Part shown: positions 22,560 through 34,350 of the stretch, in pieces
Layout of the letters: each line of letters starts with the position of its first letter
Position numbering within the stretch: position 1 is the stretch's first letter
From: Dugong dugon
Lineage: Eukaryota; Chordata; Mammalia; Sirenia; Dugongidae
Direction of reading: 5' to 3'
Length of the DNA: 64,000 nt
Assembly (NCBI GenBank): GCA_030035585.1
Contig: CM057476.1
Coordinates: 20,878,501-20,942,500, forward strand
Program-made: the position numbers and the translations under genes
The notes under the pieces: model-generated
The model's input: only the letters and a program-made list of their open reading frames with translations
Told to the model about the DNA's origin: nothing
The model's database searches: none

Positions 22560-23430
22560 CCTCTTTCCAACCTTTTTTTCCAATTCTGACAACAGTCATC
22601 CCTCCCACAGCACTCTACTTCTCTGCTAGGTTTGGTAATTCATTACAGTGACCACACAGAACTCAAAGATCATACTCACAGTTATGGGGTTTATTAGGGA
22701 AGTAACAGGTTACAACTCAGGACCAGGATCAACTCAGTATACAGTTCTTTGGTCAGGACAGCCTCTTCGCCATACCCTTAGGCAAGCCTCTCTTTTGACC
22801 CTTTAACCCCTCAGCCTGGCATCTGCCCTTCTCGGGCAAGTGTTACAAAGCTCTTTAGCCCCGCTGACAAGTGCTCAGAGGCACCCCCTTCTGCCAACAA
22901 GCCTCCTGCCTGAAGGCGCTCAGCTCTCTTGCTCTGTAGGTCAGCTTACCTACTGTAGCCGCTCTCACCTACTGTAGCTGCCTCGCTTCATGGTCAGGGA
23001 AGCCCACTGCAGCAGAGTCTTGCATGGGTCTCCTGGTTCCGCTGCCACTTATCCTCTGCTGCCACTTCTTGCCATCTTGCGCCATCTCTGGTATTACAGC
23101 TCTTTCTCTTTCCCCTGGGTCTAAGAGCCTCTCAGCACAGGGACCCTGGGTCCAAAGGATATGCTTCCCCCCAGCTCTTCTTCTTGGTGGTAGTGACCTT
23201 CCCCCCTCCTCTTCTGGAATTGGCTCCCTTTAAGCCTAGCAGGATGACAAAACTGACCAGTCCCCTGGATGGGGTTCCATACACCTTATTTGCATGGTCC
23301 CACCCCTCACGAGGGTTCCGTGCACCTTTTTTGCATTATTAGCAGGCTCTTCAGTCCCCTTGGTGGGCCATAAGCACCTTATTTGCATAGTACCACTGTC
23401 ATTTTGTGGGAGTCACAAAGGCCATGGCTG
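22560..23430 (-). mobile_element. ERV-type LTR (antisense) with octamer repeats
   Basis: A GC-richer block of about 0.87 kb. GGGGTTTATTAGGG near 22690 is the complement of an AATAAA poly-A region, giving minus orientation. The right end, which would be U3, carries related units with CACCTTATTTGCAT at 23283-23295 and 23376-23388 and a weaker copy near 23320. The middle has GGACCCTGGGTCCAAAGGAT, shared with other LTRs in this window. It resembles the LTR at 61129-61962. Exact ends and duplication were not resolved. Confidence 0.65.
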
Positions 23431-24698
23431 TAAGTATAATGGATTAAAGTAATTTCATTACTTTGCAGTTATGTTCAGTCTTTCGTATATTTTCACCCAT
23501 ATCTTAACCACAAAATCCATTGTCTGTGTGGTGAAGTAAATTTTTGTTTAATCACTTAACTGGCCTTTTGAACAGCGGAACCAGAGTTGTTTTCCACTTG
23601 GAAATCTGCCTTCTCAGACTTATCTGACTGTTTTCCATCTACCTAAAAAGGTCCACATGGACACGGATAAGATGAGCTTTTCCGGAAAGTGTCCTCAGAT
23701 AAACTACTTTGTGGCCCTTTTCTTCCTGTCCTAATGTCATACTACTTCTTTAATGACTTAAATTGGTAAAATGAATTATTTGAGTTTCTTTCCCCAAAGC
23801 CTCTTGTAAGGCTTTCAGTTTGATATGGGGGAGCTTGAAAATGGCAGCTCTGCTAGGGTATTTAGCAGCAATGACCTGTGAAGTTTGTTGTATGTTATTT
23901 CATCCATTCATCTCCTAAACGCTTGCCCAGGTGTCCCCATGTTACACATGAGGAAATAGGCTCAGCTGTCCAAAGTCACAGCCAGTCACAGCAAGGCAAA
24001 GACGAAGGTTCTATGAAGGCAGTTCTGTGAGGGAGTTGAGCTCTGGGATCTCAAGCAAAACATGCCCCAGCACAATCCCCCAAGAGTGGATTTGAGTTAA
24101 ACAGGTGCACATGATCTATGGTAGTGTGGCCAGTATTGCTGCTTGCTTTGCCAAGGTCAGGCATCCACTACGTTAGCATTTACTACAGAATTGAGAAGTA
24201 GGACACCCTTCTTGGAAATCCAGCCATACTCTTTACGGGGACCCCAGCTGACAAAATTTGTTCACTACCCTAAATCATAGCTCCTAGTCCTAAGTATTAG
24301 ATTTACATTTTCCTGATGAAAATCTAATATATCCTTTTATTAAGTGTTTGCCATGTTCAGCACTGTGCCAAATGCCTTATATAGTCTTACTTATATTATT
24401 CTGAATGTGGAGGGGGGACCTCAAAGGTCATTGTTAAATTATAATTTAAAAATTAGCTGAGGAATAAGTTTTCATCCCCTGCACTGAGTTGTTTAGTCAG
24501 TGGACCTAGACAGCTACACTCTCCTCAGTGGGTTTTTTTCCTTCTCTATATAAATGTCCCATTCACAGTATTCTGAAGTTACCATGGTATTCCAGGAGTT
24601 GGAGTTGCTCTAAAGTCGTATGTTTCTGTTGTGGTGTGGTTCAATTAGGTGAAATGAGAACAGGCTTAACCCTTTAACAGACTTTTGTGTTTTATAGA
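23431..24698. other. Intronic sequence with a possible MIR near 23930-24010
   Basis: TTACACATGAGGAAATAGGC and AAAGTCACAGCCAG are MIR-like. No exon or young repeat was seen elsewhere. Confidence 0.4.
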
Positions 24699-24903
24699 AA
24701 ACCAAAAACCTGTTGCTGTCACATCATTTCTGACTCATAATGACACTTTAGAACAGAGTAAAACTGCCCCATAAGGTTTCCAAGGCTGTAATCTTTACAG
24801 AAGCAGACTGCCACATCTTTCTCCCATGGAGTAGCTGGTGGGTTTGAACCACCTACCTTTCAGTTAGCAGCCAAGCACCTAACCACTGCGCCACCAGGAC
24901 TCC
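24699..24903 (-). mobile_element. AfroSINE (antisense), 14-bp duplication
   Basis: Full longer form with AAGCAGACTGCCACATCTTT, ending CACTGCGCCACCAGGACTC. TTGTGTTTTATAGA is repeated exactly at 24685-24698 and 24904-24917. Confidence 0.95.
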
Positions 24904-25461
24904 TTGTGTTTTATAGAGGAGCCTTATAAACCAAAAAGGGTCTTTAATTGGTGAGATACTGTTTTGCCTGTTGTTCCTTATTTTTTAATTTCTGTAGGGC
25001 AGGCCCATGGTAAGTAGGAGTGGTGGATCAGCAATGTGTGTTAGTTGAGGAGCCATTTCACAAGGGGAGAATGTTTTCTTGTCAGGCACTCTGTCTGATA
25101 CCATCTCCCTTTCTGCTATTCTTGTGAGTTTTAATGTGGCTATTTCACCATGATTGTCTCTTAATATTTTATAATACTGAAATTATCAAGCTTTTTTTTT
25201 TCCCCCAGTATGCATCCCTTATAACTGGGCTTGTTTGGAGAGGCTGTGTGTAAAAAAGGTAGAATGAACACTAGAAAAAATATTAGTAAGACTTAGTTCC
25301 TATAGTAGCGCTTTCCATTAAGGCTTATTTGGAAATTCTCTGAAATAGGGGGGCCACCAGAAATTGGAAGAGCATATAATTTTTAGAATTAAATAGTTTA
25401 AATAATTTAGATTAATTAGAATTGAACCAATCTTTTATGAACCTTTATTTCTGTTACATAA

Positions 25462-25620
25462 ATGTTGTTAGCTTCCATCAAATCAGTCCCCAACTTATGG
25501 CAACCCCACGCACAATAGAATAAAACACTGCCCCGTCCTGTGCCATCCACATGATTGGATTGTTTGTGGATCAGACAGTTGTGATCCACAGGGTGTTTTT
25601 GTTTTTTCCCCCCATATTCG
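25462..25620 (-). mobile_element. AfroSINE/RTE-tail fragment (antisense, diverged)
   Basis: TGTTGTTAGCTTCCATCAAA, AACTTATGGCAACCCCACGC and AATAAAACACTGCCCCGTCC match a diverged antisense AfroSINE or RTE 3' tail. The right boundary is unclear. Confidence 0.65.
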
Positions 25621-25679
25621 TGCAGTCTTAACATTTTATAAAGCAGTCTCTCACATCCACCATTTCTCTTGCCCTCCCC

Positions 25680-25865
25680 CCAAACCTGGAAGACAGCTAG
25701 GGATATAATTATGATTCCCATTTAACAGATGAGAAAATTGAGGCCCAGAGGGACAAAAAGTCTTCACAGATGTCACAAAGACAAAAGAAGGCAGAGAAGG
25801 GTCTAGAACTCAGATATGAGTGATTCCAAAGCCAGTGCTCTTAACTACTATATTGTGTTTAAAAT
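25680..25865 (+). mobile_element. MIR SINE (ancient)
   Basis: CATTTAACAGATGAGAAAAT, TTGAGGCCCAGAGGGA, then GTCTAGAACTCAGATATGAG and CCAAAGCCAGTGCTCTTAAC follow the MIR order. Confidence 0.75.
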
Positions 25866-26059
25866 ACGAAGAGTGCATGCTAAAGGCTGAGAAGTTCTGT
25901 ACTAAGAGAGTCAGTTTACTTCATCTGACTAGCACCTCCCCGATGTATTTGACCTCAGAATCCCTTTTCACATAACCTGTAGTAATATCCCATGGTACAC
26001 ACTTGGAGAAATACTATTTACTGTGTGAGCTTTTAGGGAATATACAGCATGTCTTAGTC

Positions 26060-26215
26060 AGGGTAATCCCATAGAAACAGCTCCATCTCTGGAGTCAGGC
26101 AGACCTGGGAGCTGATCCTCCTAGCTCTGGGGCTCTGGGAGAGTCCCGTTTACTTTCTCTCCTTGGTTTTCTCATCTCACTGCATTGCTAGGAAGAGTAA
26201 ATGAAATGACACTCA
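26060..26215 (-). mobile_element. MIR SINE (ancient, opposite orientation to 25680)
   Basis: CTGGAGTCAGGCAGACCTGG, then TTACTTTCTCTCCTTGGTTT, TCTCATCTCACTGCATTGCT and GAGTAAATGAAATGACA. This is the other strand of MIR relative to the 25680 copy. Confidence 0.65.
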
Positions 26216-27250
26216 TATTTTTTCTATTAATGAGTATTTCTTCCTCTCTGTTCTCTCAATACCTGCTTTCTGCAACTCCTTTCAGATGAAAGTTGCAACT
26301 GGTAAACTGCCCTCCATGACTCTTAAATTCTTTTTCGTATCTTTCTCTCTTTTAGTATATTTTAGTATAACCTGATAGAATTTCTAGGATACATAGTCCA
26401 GCTCATTAATTTGCCTTAAGGTGATCATTCTGCTGTTTGACCCATCTATGAAATTTTCTGCATTTCAGCAATCATAGTTTCACTTGCAAGATTGCTGATT
26501 CCTTTGTTATGCATATAATGTCCTTTCAGATCTCTGAGAGTATTAATTGTATTTATTCTATTCTATACTTATTCTTCTGTTTGTCTTAGTAAGTGACTCT
26601 GTTTCCTTATTTCTTCTTCTTTTTTTCATTGAGCTAAATACCTCTCTTTGGTGTTGGTTTTTCCTCTAATGTTGAGTGGTTCTCAGGTGTGTGTGCATTT
26701 GTGCATCTGAAGTGCAGCATGGGTTCTGCCTGCTTGCAGAGCTGGTAAGGTGTAGGTGGGTTGGGCTGGTACGTGGAATGTGCTCATAGCCCACCTTCTG
26801 GGATGTGGCTCCCTGTACTTCTTGTGTTGCCAGTCACTCAGGGCACTGTTCTGCCTCTCAGGTTCATTGCTGTGGTCTGGTATGGACACCTTCTTGCAAA
26901 GATGGGAGATGAAGGCAGTCTCTCACCCAGGTGCTCCTACTTTGGCATCCCTTCTCTCTGTTGGTACCCCTCCAATCTGAAGGCTGTGGCACTCACTGCA
27001 CCTTTGGGCTGCATTTTCCTCTTTCAGGTGATTCCATCTGCCTCTGCCTTTCAGACATTCCTCATAATTTATGGTATGATGAGGGCACCCCTTCTTGATT
27101 CTTTTCTGGTTATCTTTTCTGTCTTTCCTAAGAGAGCTGGAAGCAGGTTCACACTGCACTGTCTTCACTCAATCTGCTTTATCTGTCATATGTAAAGTAC
27201 TAGTAGGAACTCAATCTTGGTAATTCCCTCCTCTTGCAGTAGGTGGGCAA
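26216..27250. other. Non-coding sequence, possibly old L1 5' region (antisense)
   Basis: TC-rich text with short open frames but no splice-supported coding. Its style (TTGAGTGGTTCTCAGGTG, CCTCATAATTTATGGTATGA) is reminiscent of antisense L1 5' sequence, but I cannot name a family. Confidence 0.3.
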
Positions 27251-27255
27251 TAAAC

Positions 27256-27678
27256 GATCCATAAGATTTTTATTGGCTGATTTTCAGAAGTAGATACCTA
27301 GGCCTTCCTAGCCTTGGTCTGGAAGCTCTGCGGAAACCTGTTCAGCATCGTGTTGTTGTGTGCCGTTGAGTCAATTCCAACTCATACCGACCCTGTAGAA
27401 CAGAGTAGAACTACCCCATAGGGTTTCCTAGGCTGTAATCTTTGGAGAACAAATTGCCAGCTTTTTGCTCATGTGGAGCCACTGATGGGTTTGAACTGCT
27501 GACTTCCTTTAGCAGCCGAGCTCTTAACCATTGCACTGCCAGGGCTTATTGTTCAGTATCATGGCAACACACAGTCCACCGCTAACGGATGGGTGGTGAC
27601 TGTGTATGAAGTGCATTGGCTGGGAATCAAACCTGGGTCTCCAGCATAGGAGGCAAGAATTCTGCCACTGCTAGTGCC
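27256..27678 (-). mobile_element. tRNA-Gly-derived SINE with RTE 5'UTR-like body (antisense)
   Basis: On the minus strand the right end reads AGAATTCTTGCCTCCTATGC then GAGACCCAGGTTTGATTCCC, a decayed tRNA-Gly(GCC) with A and B boxes (GGTTTGATTCC). The body then reads CAGGTTTCCGCAGAGCTTCC, AGACCAAGGCTAGGAAGG and TACTTCTGAAAATCAGCCAA. This matches the RTE 5' UTR at 60637-60745 (CAGGTTTCAGCAGAGCTTCC ...). A later AfroSINE splits it. Confidence 0.75.
27351..27549 (-). mobile_element. AfroSINE (antisense) nested in tRNA-Gly SINE
   Basis: TGTTGTTGTGTGCCGTTGAG through CATTGCACTGCCAGGGCTTA. TGTTCAGCATCG (27339-27350) and TGTTCAGTATCA (27550-27561) form an aged duplication within the older SINE. Confidence 0.92.
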
Positions 27679-28192
27679 TCTCCTGTTAAATGTATATAAT
27701 CAAGGAGAAGCACTGATTGTATAAACAGATTGAACATTATAAGTAGATGATATGAACCTATGAATAAAGCACTTATGTCTTATATGCATCTAGATTTTAT
27801 TTTTGAAATTTATTTGTGTGTGTCGAGGGGAGTATATATAACAAAACATTTGCTATTTCACCATTTTTACATGTAAATTCAGTGACCTTAATTATGTTCA
27901 TCATGTTTTGCAACCATCACCATTATCCGTTTCTAATTTTTTTTTATCACTCCTTTTTCAGTACCCCTTAAGCAATAACTCCCCATTCCCTCTTCCCTCA
28001 GCCCTTGGTAACCACTAATGAACTTTGGTTTGTATACATTTGCCTATTCTAGGTATTTCTTATAAGTGGAATCATACAATATTTTTCTTCTTGTGTTGAC
28101 TTCTTTAACTCAGTGTAAAGTTTTCAGGGTTCATCCATGTAGTAACATGTGTCAGAATTACATTTCTCTTTATGGCTGAATAATATTCCATG

Positions 28193-28194
<2 letters not shown>

Positions 28195-28238
<44 letters not shown>
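28195..28238. repeat. (GT)n microsatellite
   Basis: An uninterrupted GT dinucleotide run of about 44 bp, followed by ATGTATACATACATACACAC. It sits in the L1 ORF2 end and explains the His-Thr/Cys-Val ORFs there. Confidence 0.97.
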
Positions 28239-28244
<6 letters not shown>

Positions 28245-28526
28245 ATACATACATACACACATACATACCTTGTTTTGTTTATCCATTCATCTGTTGATGG
28301 ACATTTAGGTTGTTCCCACCTTTTGGCTATTATGAATAGTGCTGCGATAAACATTGGTGTACAAGTATCTGTTTGCATTCCTGCTTTTAATTGTTTTGCA
28401 TATATACCTAGGATTGGACTTGCCAGGTCATATGATAATTGTATGTTTAACTTTTTGGAGAACCGTCAGAATTTACCACAGCCATCATTGTGGTTTTGAT
28501 TTTGCATTTCCCTAATGACTGATGGA

Positions 28527-28738
28527 TGGAGACCTGGTGGTGCAATGATTTTAAGTTCTTGGCTGCTAACTGAAAGATCAGCAGTTTGAACCTACCAGCA
28601 GTTCTGCAGGAGGAAAGACCTGGTGATCTGCTCCTGTAAAGATTTACAGCCTAGGAAATCCTATAGGACAGTTCTGCTCTATCCTGGTAGGGACGCTATG
28701 GGTCAGAATCAACTCGATGGCATATAACAACGACGACT
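28527..28738 (+). mobile_element. AfroSINE (sense) nested in L1
   Basis: AGACCTGGTGGTGCAATGAT to ATCAACTCGATGGCATATAA, long form with GGAGGAAAGACCTGGTGATC. L1 text breaks at CTAATGACTGATGG and resumes TAATCACATTGAGCATCTTT. Confidence 0.92.
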
Positions 28739-30691
28739 AATCACATTGAGCATCTTTTCATGTGTTTGTTGGTCATTTGTATATCTTCTTTGATGAAATG
28801 TCTTTTCAAGTCCTTTGCCCATTTTTTTATTAGTTGTTTGTCATTTTGTTGTTGAAGTATAAGAGTTCTTTATGTATTCTGGATATTAAAGCTTTTTCAA
28901 AGTCCTTAAATGCACAAAAGTTTCTTAATTTTGATGAAGTCCAGTTTATCTGGTTTTTTCTTTTGTTGCTGGTGCATTTGGTGTCATTTCTAAGAATCCA
29001 TTGCCAAATCCAAGGTCATGAAGATTTATCTTTTTGTTTTCTTTTAAGAGTTTTCTAGTTTTAGCTCTTATATGTAGGTCTTTGATCCATTGTGAGTTAA
29101 TTTTTATGTATGGTGTGAAGTATGGATCCAGCTTCATTCTTCTGCATGTGGAAATCCAGTTTTCCTAGCATAATTTATTAAAGAGACTATTTTTTCCCCC
29201 GTAAAATAGGCTTAACCACCTTGCCAAAAATCATTTGACCATGAATATATGGGTTTATTTCTGGACTCTGAATACTATTCCATTGATCTCTGTCTATTAT
29301 TATACCAGTACCAACCAGACTCTTTTGATTACTGGAGCTTGATACTATGTTTTGAAATCAGGAATTGTTTTTTCAGAATTGCTTTGACTGTTCAGGGCCC
29401 CTTGAAATTCCATGTTGGCTTTTCCATTTCTGGAAGGAAAGTATTGGAATTTTGATAGGGATTCATTGAATCTGTAGGTTGCTTTCAGTATAAGTATTGA
29501 CATCCTAACAGTATTAAGTCTTCCAACCCATGAACACAAAGTTCTTCCATTTTAATTTCTTTTAGTAATATTTTACAGTTTTCAGTATACAAGTCTTTCA
29601 CATTCCTGGTTATTTTATCCTTTTAGATGCTATTGTAAATGGAATTGTTTCCTTAATTTCCTTTCAGAATGCTCACTGCTGATATATCGAAACCTGACTG
29701 ATATTTGTGTGTTTACCTTGTACCCTGCCACTTTGTTGTTCATTTATTAGCTCTAATAGCTTTCTTGTGCATTCTTTTGACTTTGCTGAATTCACTTAGT
29801 AGCATTGCTGTTTTTTTTCATCTCTTATAATAGAGTTTGATTTAAAGTCTATTTTATCTGGTATCAGTATGGCCACCCCTGCCCTTTTTTGGTTACTGTT
29901 GCATGAAGTATTCTTTTCCTTCCTTTAACTTACAGTCTGTATCCTTGGGCCTAAGGTATGTTTCTTGTAGACAGCATGAGGATGGACTGTGTTGTTTTTT
30001 ATCCATTCTATCACTCTCTTTCTTTTGAATTGTGAGTTTAAACCTCTACATTTAAGGTAATTACTGAAAATGAAGGACCTACTTCATTCATTTTGCTAAT
30101 TGTGTGTCTTATATCTTCTTTGTCCCACTATTCCCATGCTTTTGTTATATTTTGTGTTTAACTGCTTTTTTGTATTGAGCCTTTTTGATTTCTTCCTTTT
30201 TCCCATTTGTGTATATTTTTAAGTATTTTCTTAGTGGTACCACAAATACTACATTGAACAACTTACAGTTGCACCAACTTATTTCAGCTTGATGCCAACA
30301 TTTAACATACATGCAAGTAACATACAACATTAGCATACTAAAACTTTCCTCCCGTTTTGTTCTTCCCTGCCCCATTTCTGTTGTTTTTCAGTTGCCTCAT
30401 TATACATCCTATGTCTGGTAGGTTTAATTTGTATTTATTTCTTATGCACTTGATGTTTTATTGCTTGTGGAACTTAACTACTAAGTTGGAAATACCATAT
30501 ACTTGGTCCTTATATTTGCCCATACCATTACCTTTATTGGAGATCTCCCTCATCTTTTTTTAAATTTTTCTTTTTCCCAAAGTAGATCTGGTAGTAACAA
30601 ATTTTCACAGCTTTCGTTTATTTGGCAATGTCTTGATTTCCCCCTCATTTTTGAATGACAACATTGCTGGGTAAAGAATTGTTGGTTGACA

Positions 30692-31772
30692 CTTTGTAAA
30701 CAGATTTGACACTTCCTTTAAAAGCTAGAAATAGAAGTACCATACGATCCAGTATAAGACCACTATTATAAAAACTCAAGAAAAGGTTTAAACACAGAAG
30801 AAAATATTCTTTGATGGTTATGAGAGTGGGGAGGGAGGGAGAGGTGTATTCACTAACTAGTTAGTAGATACGAATTATCTTAGGTGAAGGGAAGGACAAC
30901 ACACACTATAGGGGAAGTCAGCACAACTGGACTAAACCAAAGCTGAGAAGTTTCCTGAATACCACGAAACACTTCAAGGGACAGAGTAGCAGGGGCGGTG
31001 GTCTGGGGACCATGGTTTCAGGGTTCATGTAGGTCAAGTGGCATAACAAAGTTTATTAAGAAAATGTTCTGCATCCCACTTTAGTTAGTGGTGTCTGGGG
31101 TCTTAAAAGCTAGCGAGTGGCCATGTAAGATGCATCAATTGGTCCTAATTCACCTGGAGCAAAGTGGAATGAATAACACCAAAGGCACAAGAGACAGGAA
31201 GGGCCACATAAACCAGAGACTCCATCAGCCTGAGACCAGAAGAACTAGATGGTGCCCGGCTACCACCAGTGACCACCCTGACAGGGAACACAACGGAGAG
31301 TCCCTGGTGGAGCAGGAGAAGAGTAGGGTGCAGAACTCAAGTTCTAGTAAAAAGACCAGACTTAATGGTTTGACTGAGGTGGGAGGGACCCCAGAAGACG
31401 TGGCCCCTGGACTCTCTGTTAGCCCAACACTAAAACCATTCCCAAGGCCAACTCTTCAGACAAATATTAGACTGCACTATGGGACATAAAACGATACTCG
31501 TGAAGAGTGTGCTTCTTTCTTAGCTCAAGTAGATACATGAGACTAAATGGGCAGCTCCTGTCCAGAGGTGAGATGAGAAGGCAGAGAGGGTCAGGAGCTG
31601 GTTGAATGGACATGGAAAGGAGGAGTGTGCTGTCACAGTATAGGGAGAGCAACTAGGGCCACATACCAATGTATGTATAAATTTTTGTATGAGAGACTAA
31701 TTTGAATTGTAAACTTTCACTTAAAGCACAGCAATAAAAAAAATATATATATACTGAATTAAAAAAAAAGTC
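30692..31772 (+). mobile_element. 5'-truncated L1 3' end (sense) nested in the antisense L1
   Basis: Starts in the last ORF2 codons (AAAGCTAGAAATAGAAGTAC), runs through the full elephant-type 3' UTR and ends with CAATAAAAAAAATATATATA and a poly-A. TTGGTTGACA is repeated at 30682-30691 and 31773-31782. The host L1 resumes without loss. Confidence 0.93.
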
Positions 31773-32939
31773 TTGGTTGACAGTTGTTTTTCCTGTAATA
31801 CTTTATATATGTCGTTCCATTGTCTTCTGGCATCCAGGAATTCTGAGGTGAAATCCACACTCATTTTTATGAAGCACCCTTGATATGTTGTGCTATGCTT
31901 TTCTCTTGCTGCTTTCAGGACTCTGTCCTTGTCTTTGATTTTCAAGAATTTTAATTACAATGTCTGTTGGTGTACACCTCTTTATTCCTTCTGCTTGGAG
32001 TTTGCCTAGCTTCCTGGATTTGCAGGCTAGATTCCTTATTCAAGCCTGGGAAATTTTCTGTCATTATCTCTTGGAAAATTCTTTTTATGTCTTTTTTTAC
32101 TATACTATTGCTCTAGAATTCCAGAAATACTAGTGTTGCATTTCGTAATTGGATCCCACAATTTGGTTTGGTTTTGTTCACTTTTCTTTCTTCTTTTATT
32201 TTGTTTCTCTTGAGGTTCGGTAAGTTCAGTTCAGTCTTCTAGTTCACTTATTCTGTCTTATATCTGTTCAAATCTATTGTTGAATCCTTGTCTTGTATTT
32301 TTTTCCAATTCAGCTATTTTGTTATTCTATTCCAGTATCTCTCTTTTTTTTTAATGCTTTCAGTCTCCTTATTGAGTTTCTTGTTTCATTTCCTGATCTT
32401 CATTAGTTTGTTTTCTGTGCATTCTTTAAACATATTTAGCATTGTTTTCTGGATGTCCTGTATTTCTCCCTTTAACTTGGCCTCCATTGAACTAATTTCT
32501 GCTTTTTTCTGGTTTTCTTTTGCTTGGGCAATTTTCTCCTGTAATCTTGTATGTTTTATAATGTTTTGTTGAATGTGGGGCATTTGAATATCTTACTATG
32601 ATAATCTGGAACTCAGAATCCTCTCTATTTGTAGAAACTTTCCCCCATCCTCTTTATTTCCATCTTCTGCTTCTAAGCTTCACTAAAGGGCACTCTGGCC
32701 CTTTGGTTCTTGCAGCACCGACTCAGCTGTTCTTGGGATGTGTGTGCCGTCTTCTCTTCTGTGGTGGGGCCTCAGGTAGTTCCTTTGTTGATTGAAGGTT
32801 CTACTCCGGTTCCACAGATTTTAGGCATTTTGGAAAATTTAAAGTTTTTCGTAGCCGGCCCTTAGAATCACCTGTGGTTTTTTGACGGGCTTTCCCTGCA
32901 GTGGTTGACATCACTGGGCTATGAACTTCCCTCTGCGGT

Positions 32940-33149
32940 CTGTGTGATGGTGTGTGGCCTTCATGAGGCGGCAGCAGCAAAATGTTGATGGTTCACCAAA
33001 CTCACCAGCCATCTCACAGGAGAAAGATGTGACAGTCTGCTTCCATAAAAATTTATAGCTTTGGAAACCCTGTAGGGCAGTTCTGCTCTGTCCTGTAGGG
33101 TCTGTATGAGTCGGAATCAACTCAGTGGCACACAAAAATAACAACAACA
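32940..33149 (+). mobile_element. AfroSINE (sense, diverged 5' part)
   Basis: AGGAGAAAGATGTGACAGTC, TGTAGGGCAGTTCTGCTCTG, GAGTCGGAATCAACTCAGTG and an AAAAATAACAACAACAAAA tail. The tRNA-related head is poorly preserved, so the start is approximate. Confidence 0.85.
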
Positions 33150-33489
33150 AAATTTCAGGATTTTCATCTGTGGTTGTGAAACTCTTGTCCTTCTAAAATG
33201 GGTCTGTACCTCAAAACAGAAGACACATTTCACCCTCCAGTGTATACCTAATACTTCTAGCAGATTTCCCAATCTTAATTCAGCCAACATTTATGTACAC
33301 ACCGTGTACCAACATCAGCGTCAGATACTGAGCCCTCAGTGATCATTAAGATCCATTTTCCACTCTCAAATAGCATTGTGTCTCATGGAAGTGATATGTT
33401 ACACAAATAATTGAGAAACAGTATTGCAGATCCTTTAGGGATGGTGTGCAAGGGAGTGGAGTCCTGAAGGAATAATAAGAACAGCTGTC

Positions 33490-33632
33490 AATAACAGAGC
33501 ATGGACTCCCTGTCAGGCATTTCTGAGAACTTTACAAATATTATTCACTCATTTAATCTTTACAGTAACCCTATTAAGTAGGTACCATCTTTACCCTACT
33601 TTACAGATAAAGAACAGATCAGTGTCCCACAG
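33490..33632. mobile_element. MIR-like ancient SINE
   Basis: GAGAACTTTACAAATATTAT, TCACTCATTTAATCTTTACA, TAGGTACCATCTTTACCCTA, TTTACAGATAAAGAACAG, in MIR order. Confidence 0.6.
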
Positions 33633-33639
33633 CCTTTTT

Positions 33640-34138
33640 TTTTTTAATAATTCATTTTGTTTTTTATTGCTGTTGAGAATATACACAGCAGAACTTACAC
33701 CAGTTCAGCAATTTCTGTATGCACAGTTCTGCAATGTTGATTACATTCAAGTTGTGTAGCCATTCTCATCCTCGTTTTCCAAATTGTTCCTCCCCCATTA
33801 ACATAAACTCACTGCTTCCTAGGTTTCTCGTCTAATCTTTCGAATTGCTGTTGTCGGTCGGATCCCATATACTGTACCCTTTAACACTGAGTCAATTCCG
33901 ACTCATAGAGACCTGTAGGACAGAGTAGAACTGCCCCATAGAGTTTCCAGGGAGCAGCTGGTAGATTCGAACTGCTGACCTTTTGGTTAGCAGCTGAGCA
34001 ATAGTTCTTAAAAGAGCACAGTATTCAAGGCAGATATTTTTTACTAGGTGAGCTAAATTACTATATAGTTTTAAGAACAATTCAGGGGATATTTTTGGTT
34101 TAAGGTTTAAAGGTTATCTCAGGGCAATAGTTTTAGGG
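33640..34138 (-). mobile_element. L1 3' end fragment (antisense), split by AfroSINE
   Basis: T-rich start, then ATATACACAGCAGAACTTAC and CAGTTCAGCAATTTCTGTAT. After the SINE it continues GCTAAATTACTATATAGTTT and TCTCAGGGCAATAGTTTTAG. A different 3' UTR subfamily from the copies at 3125 and 15572. Confidence 0.6.
33889..34003 (-). mobile_element. AfroSINE, internally shortened (antisense)
   Basis: GAGTCAATTCCGACTCATAG, AACTGCCCCATAGAGTTTCC, GGAGCAGCTGGTAGATTCGA, TTTTGGTTAGCAGCTGAGC. About 90 bp of the usual middle (GGCTGTAATCTTTACGG ...) is absent. Confidence 0.88.
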
Positions 34139-34350
34139 GTTTGTGGTGTGATGGATCGCTTTTGTGTGGCCTTCTCACCATAGTCTTGTAACTCGCACCC
34201 AAGTGATTGGGTGAGACTGTGCAAATAGGGTAGTTGTCGCCCACCAAGGAGATTGGTCAGTTTTGCATCCCACTAGGCTTACAAGAGAGCCAATTCCGGA
34301 GCAGAGGGAGGGTCTCACCACCACCAAAGAATAAGGGCCAAGAGCAGAGT
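34139..34350 (+). mobile_element. ERV-type LTR fragment (same family as 61129)
   Basis: TGTGGTGTGATGGATCGCTT, TGGCCTTCTCACCATAGTCT, GGGTGAGACTGTGCAAATAG and GAGATTGGTCAGTTTTGCAT run parallel to the LTR at 61129-61340. Only the 5' 200 bp is preserved. Confidence 0.7.

Larger units (their letters stand above)
27790..32650 (-). mobile_element. Long degenerate L1 (antisense), 3' UTR through ORF2 towards 5' region
   Basis: The 3' UTR comes first, then the ORF2 C-terminus near 28270-28480 (minus: FIAALFIIAKRWEQPKCPST, DEWINKTRY), then further ORF2 text to about 30660. After a nested L1 it continues to 32600 with A-rich-sense, coiled-coil-like sequence (minus ORF at 32386-32583, KIAQAKENQKKAEISSMEAK) that would suit the ORF1 or 5' region. 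Many stops and probable internal deletions; inactive. Confidence 0.75.

Noticed and set aside
22960..23233. GC-rich ORF 23024-23233 and CpG-like promoter
   Set aside because: The base composition comes from an antisense LTR; no exon follows.
26756..27195. ORFs of 74 and 144 residues
   Set aside because: They overlap in different frames, have no similarity I recognise, and the segment looks like old repeat.
27595..27678. A functional tRNA-Gly gene on the minus strand
   Set aside because: Several stem and loop positions are mutated and the sequence continues into a SINE body; it is a SINE head.
28124..28499. ORFs with His-Thr or Cys-Val runs
   Set aside because: They translate a GT microsatellite in an antisense L1.
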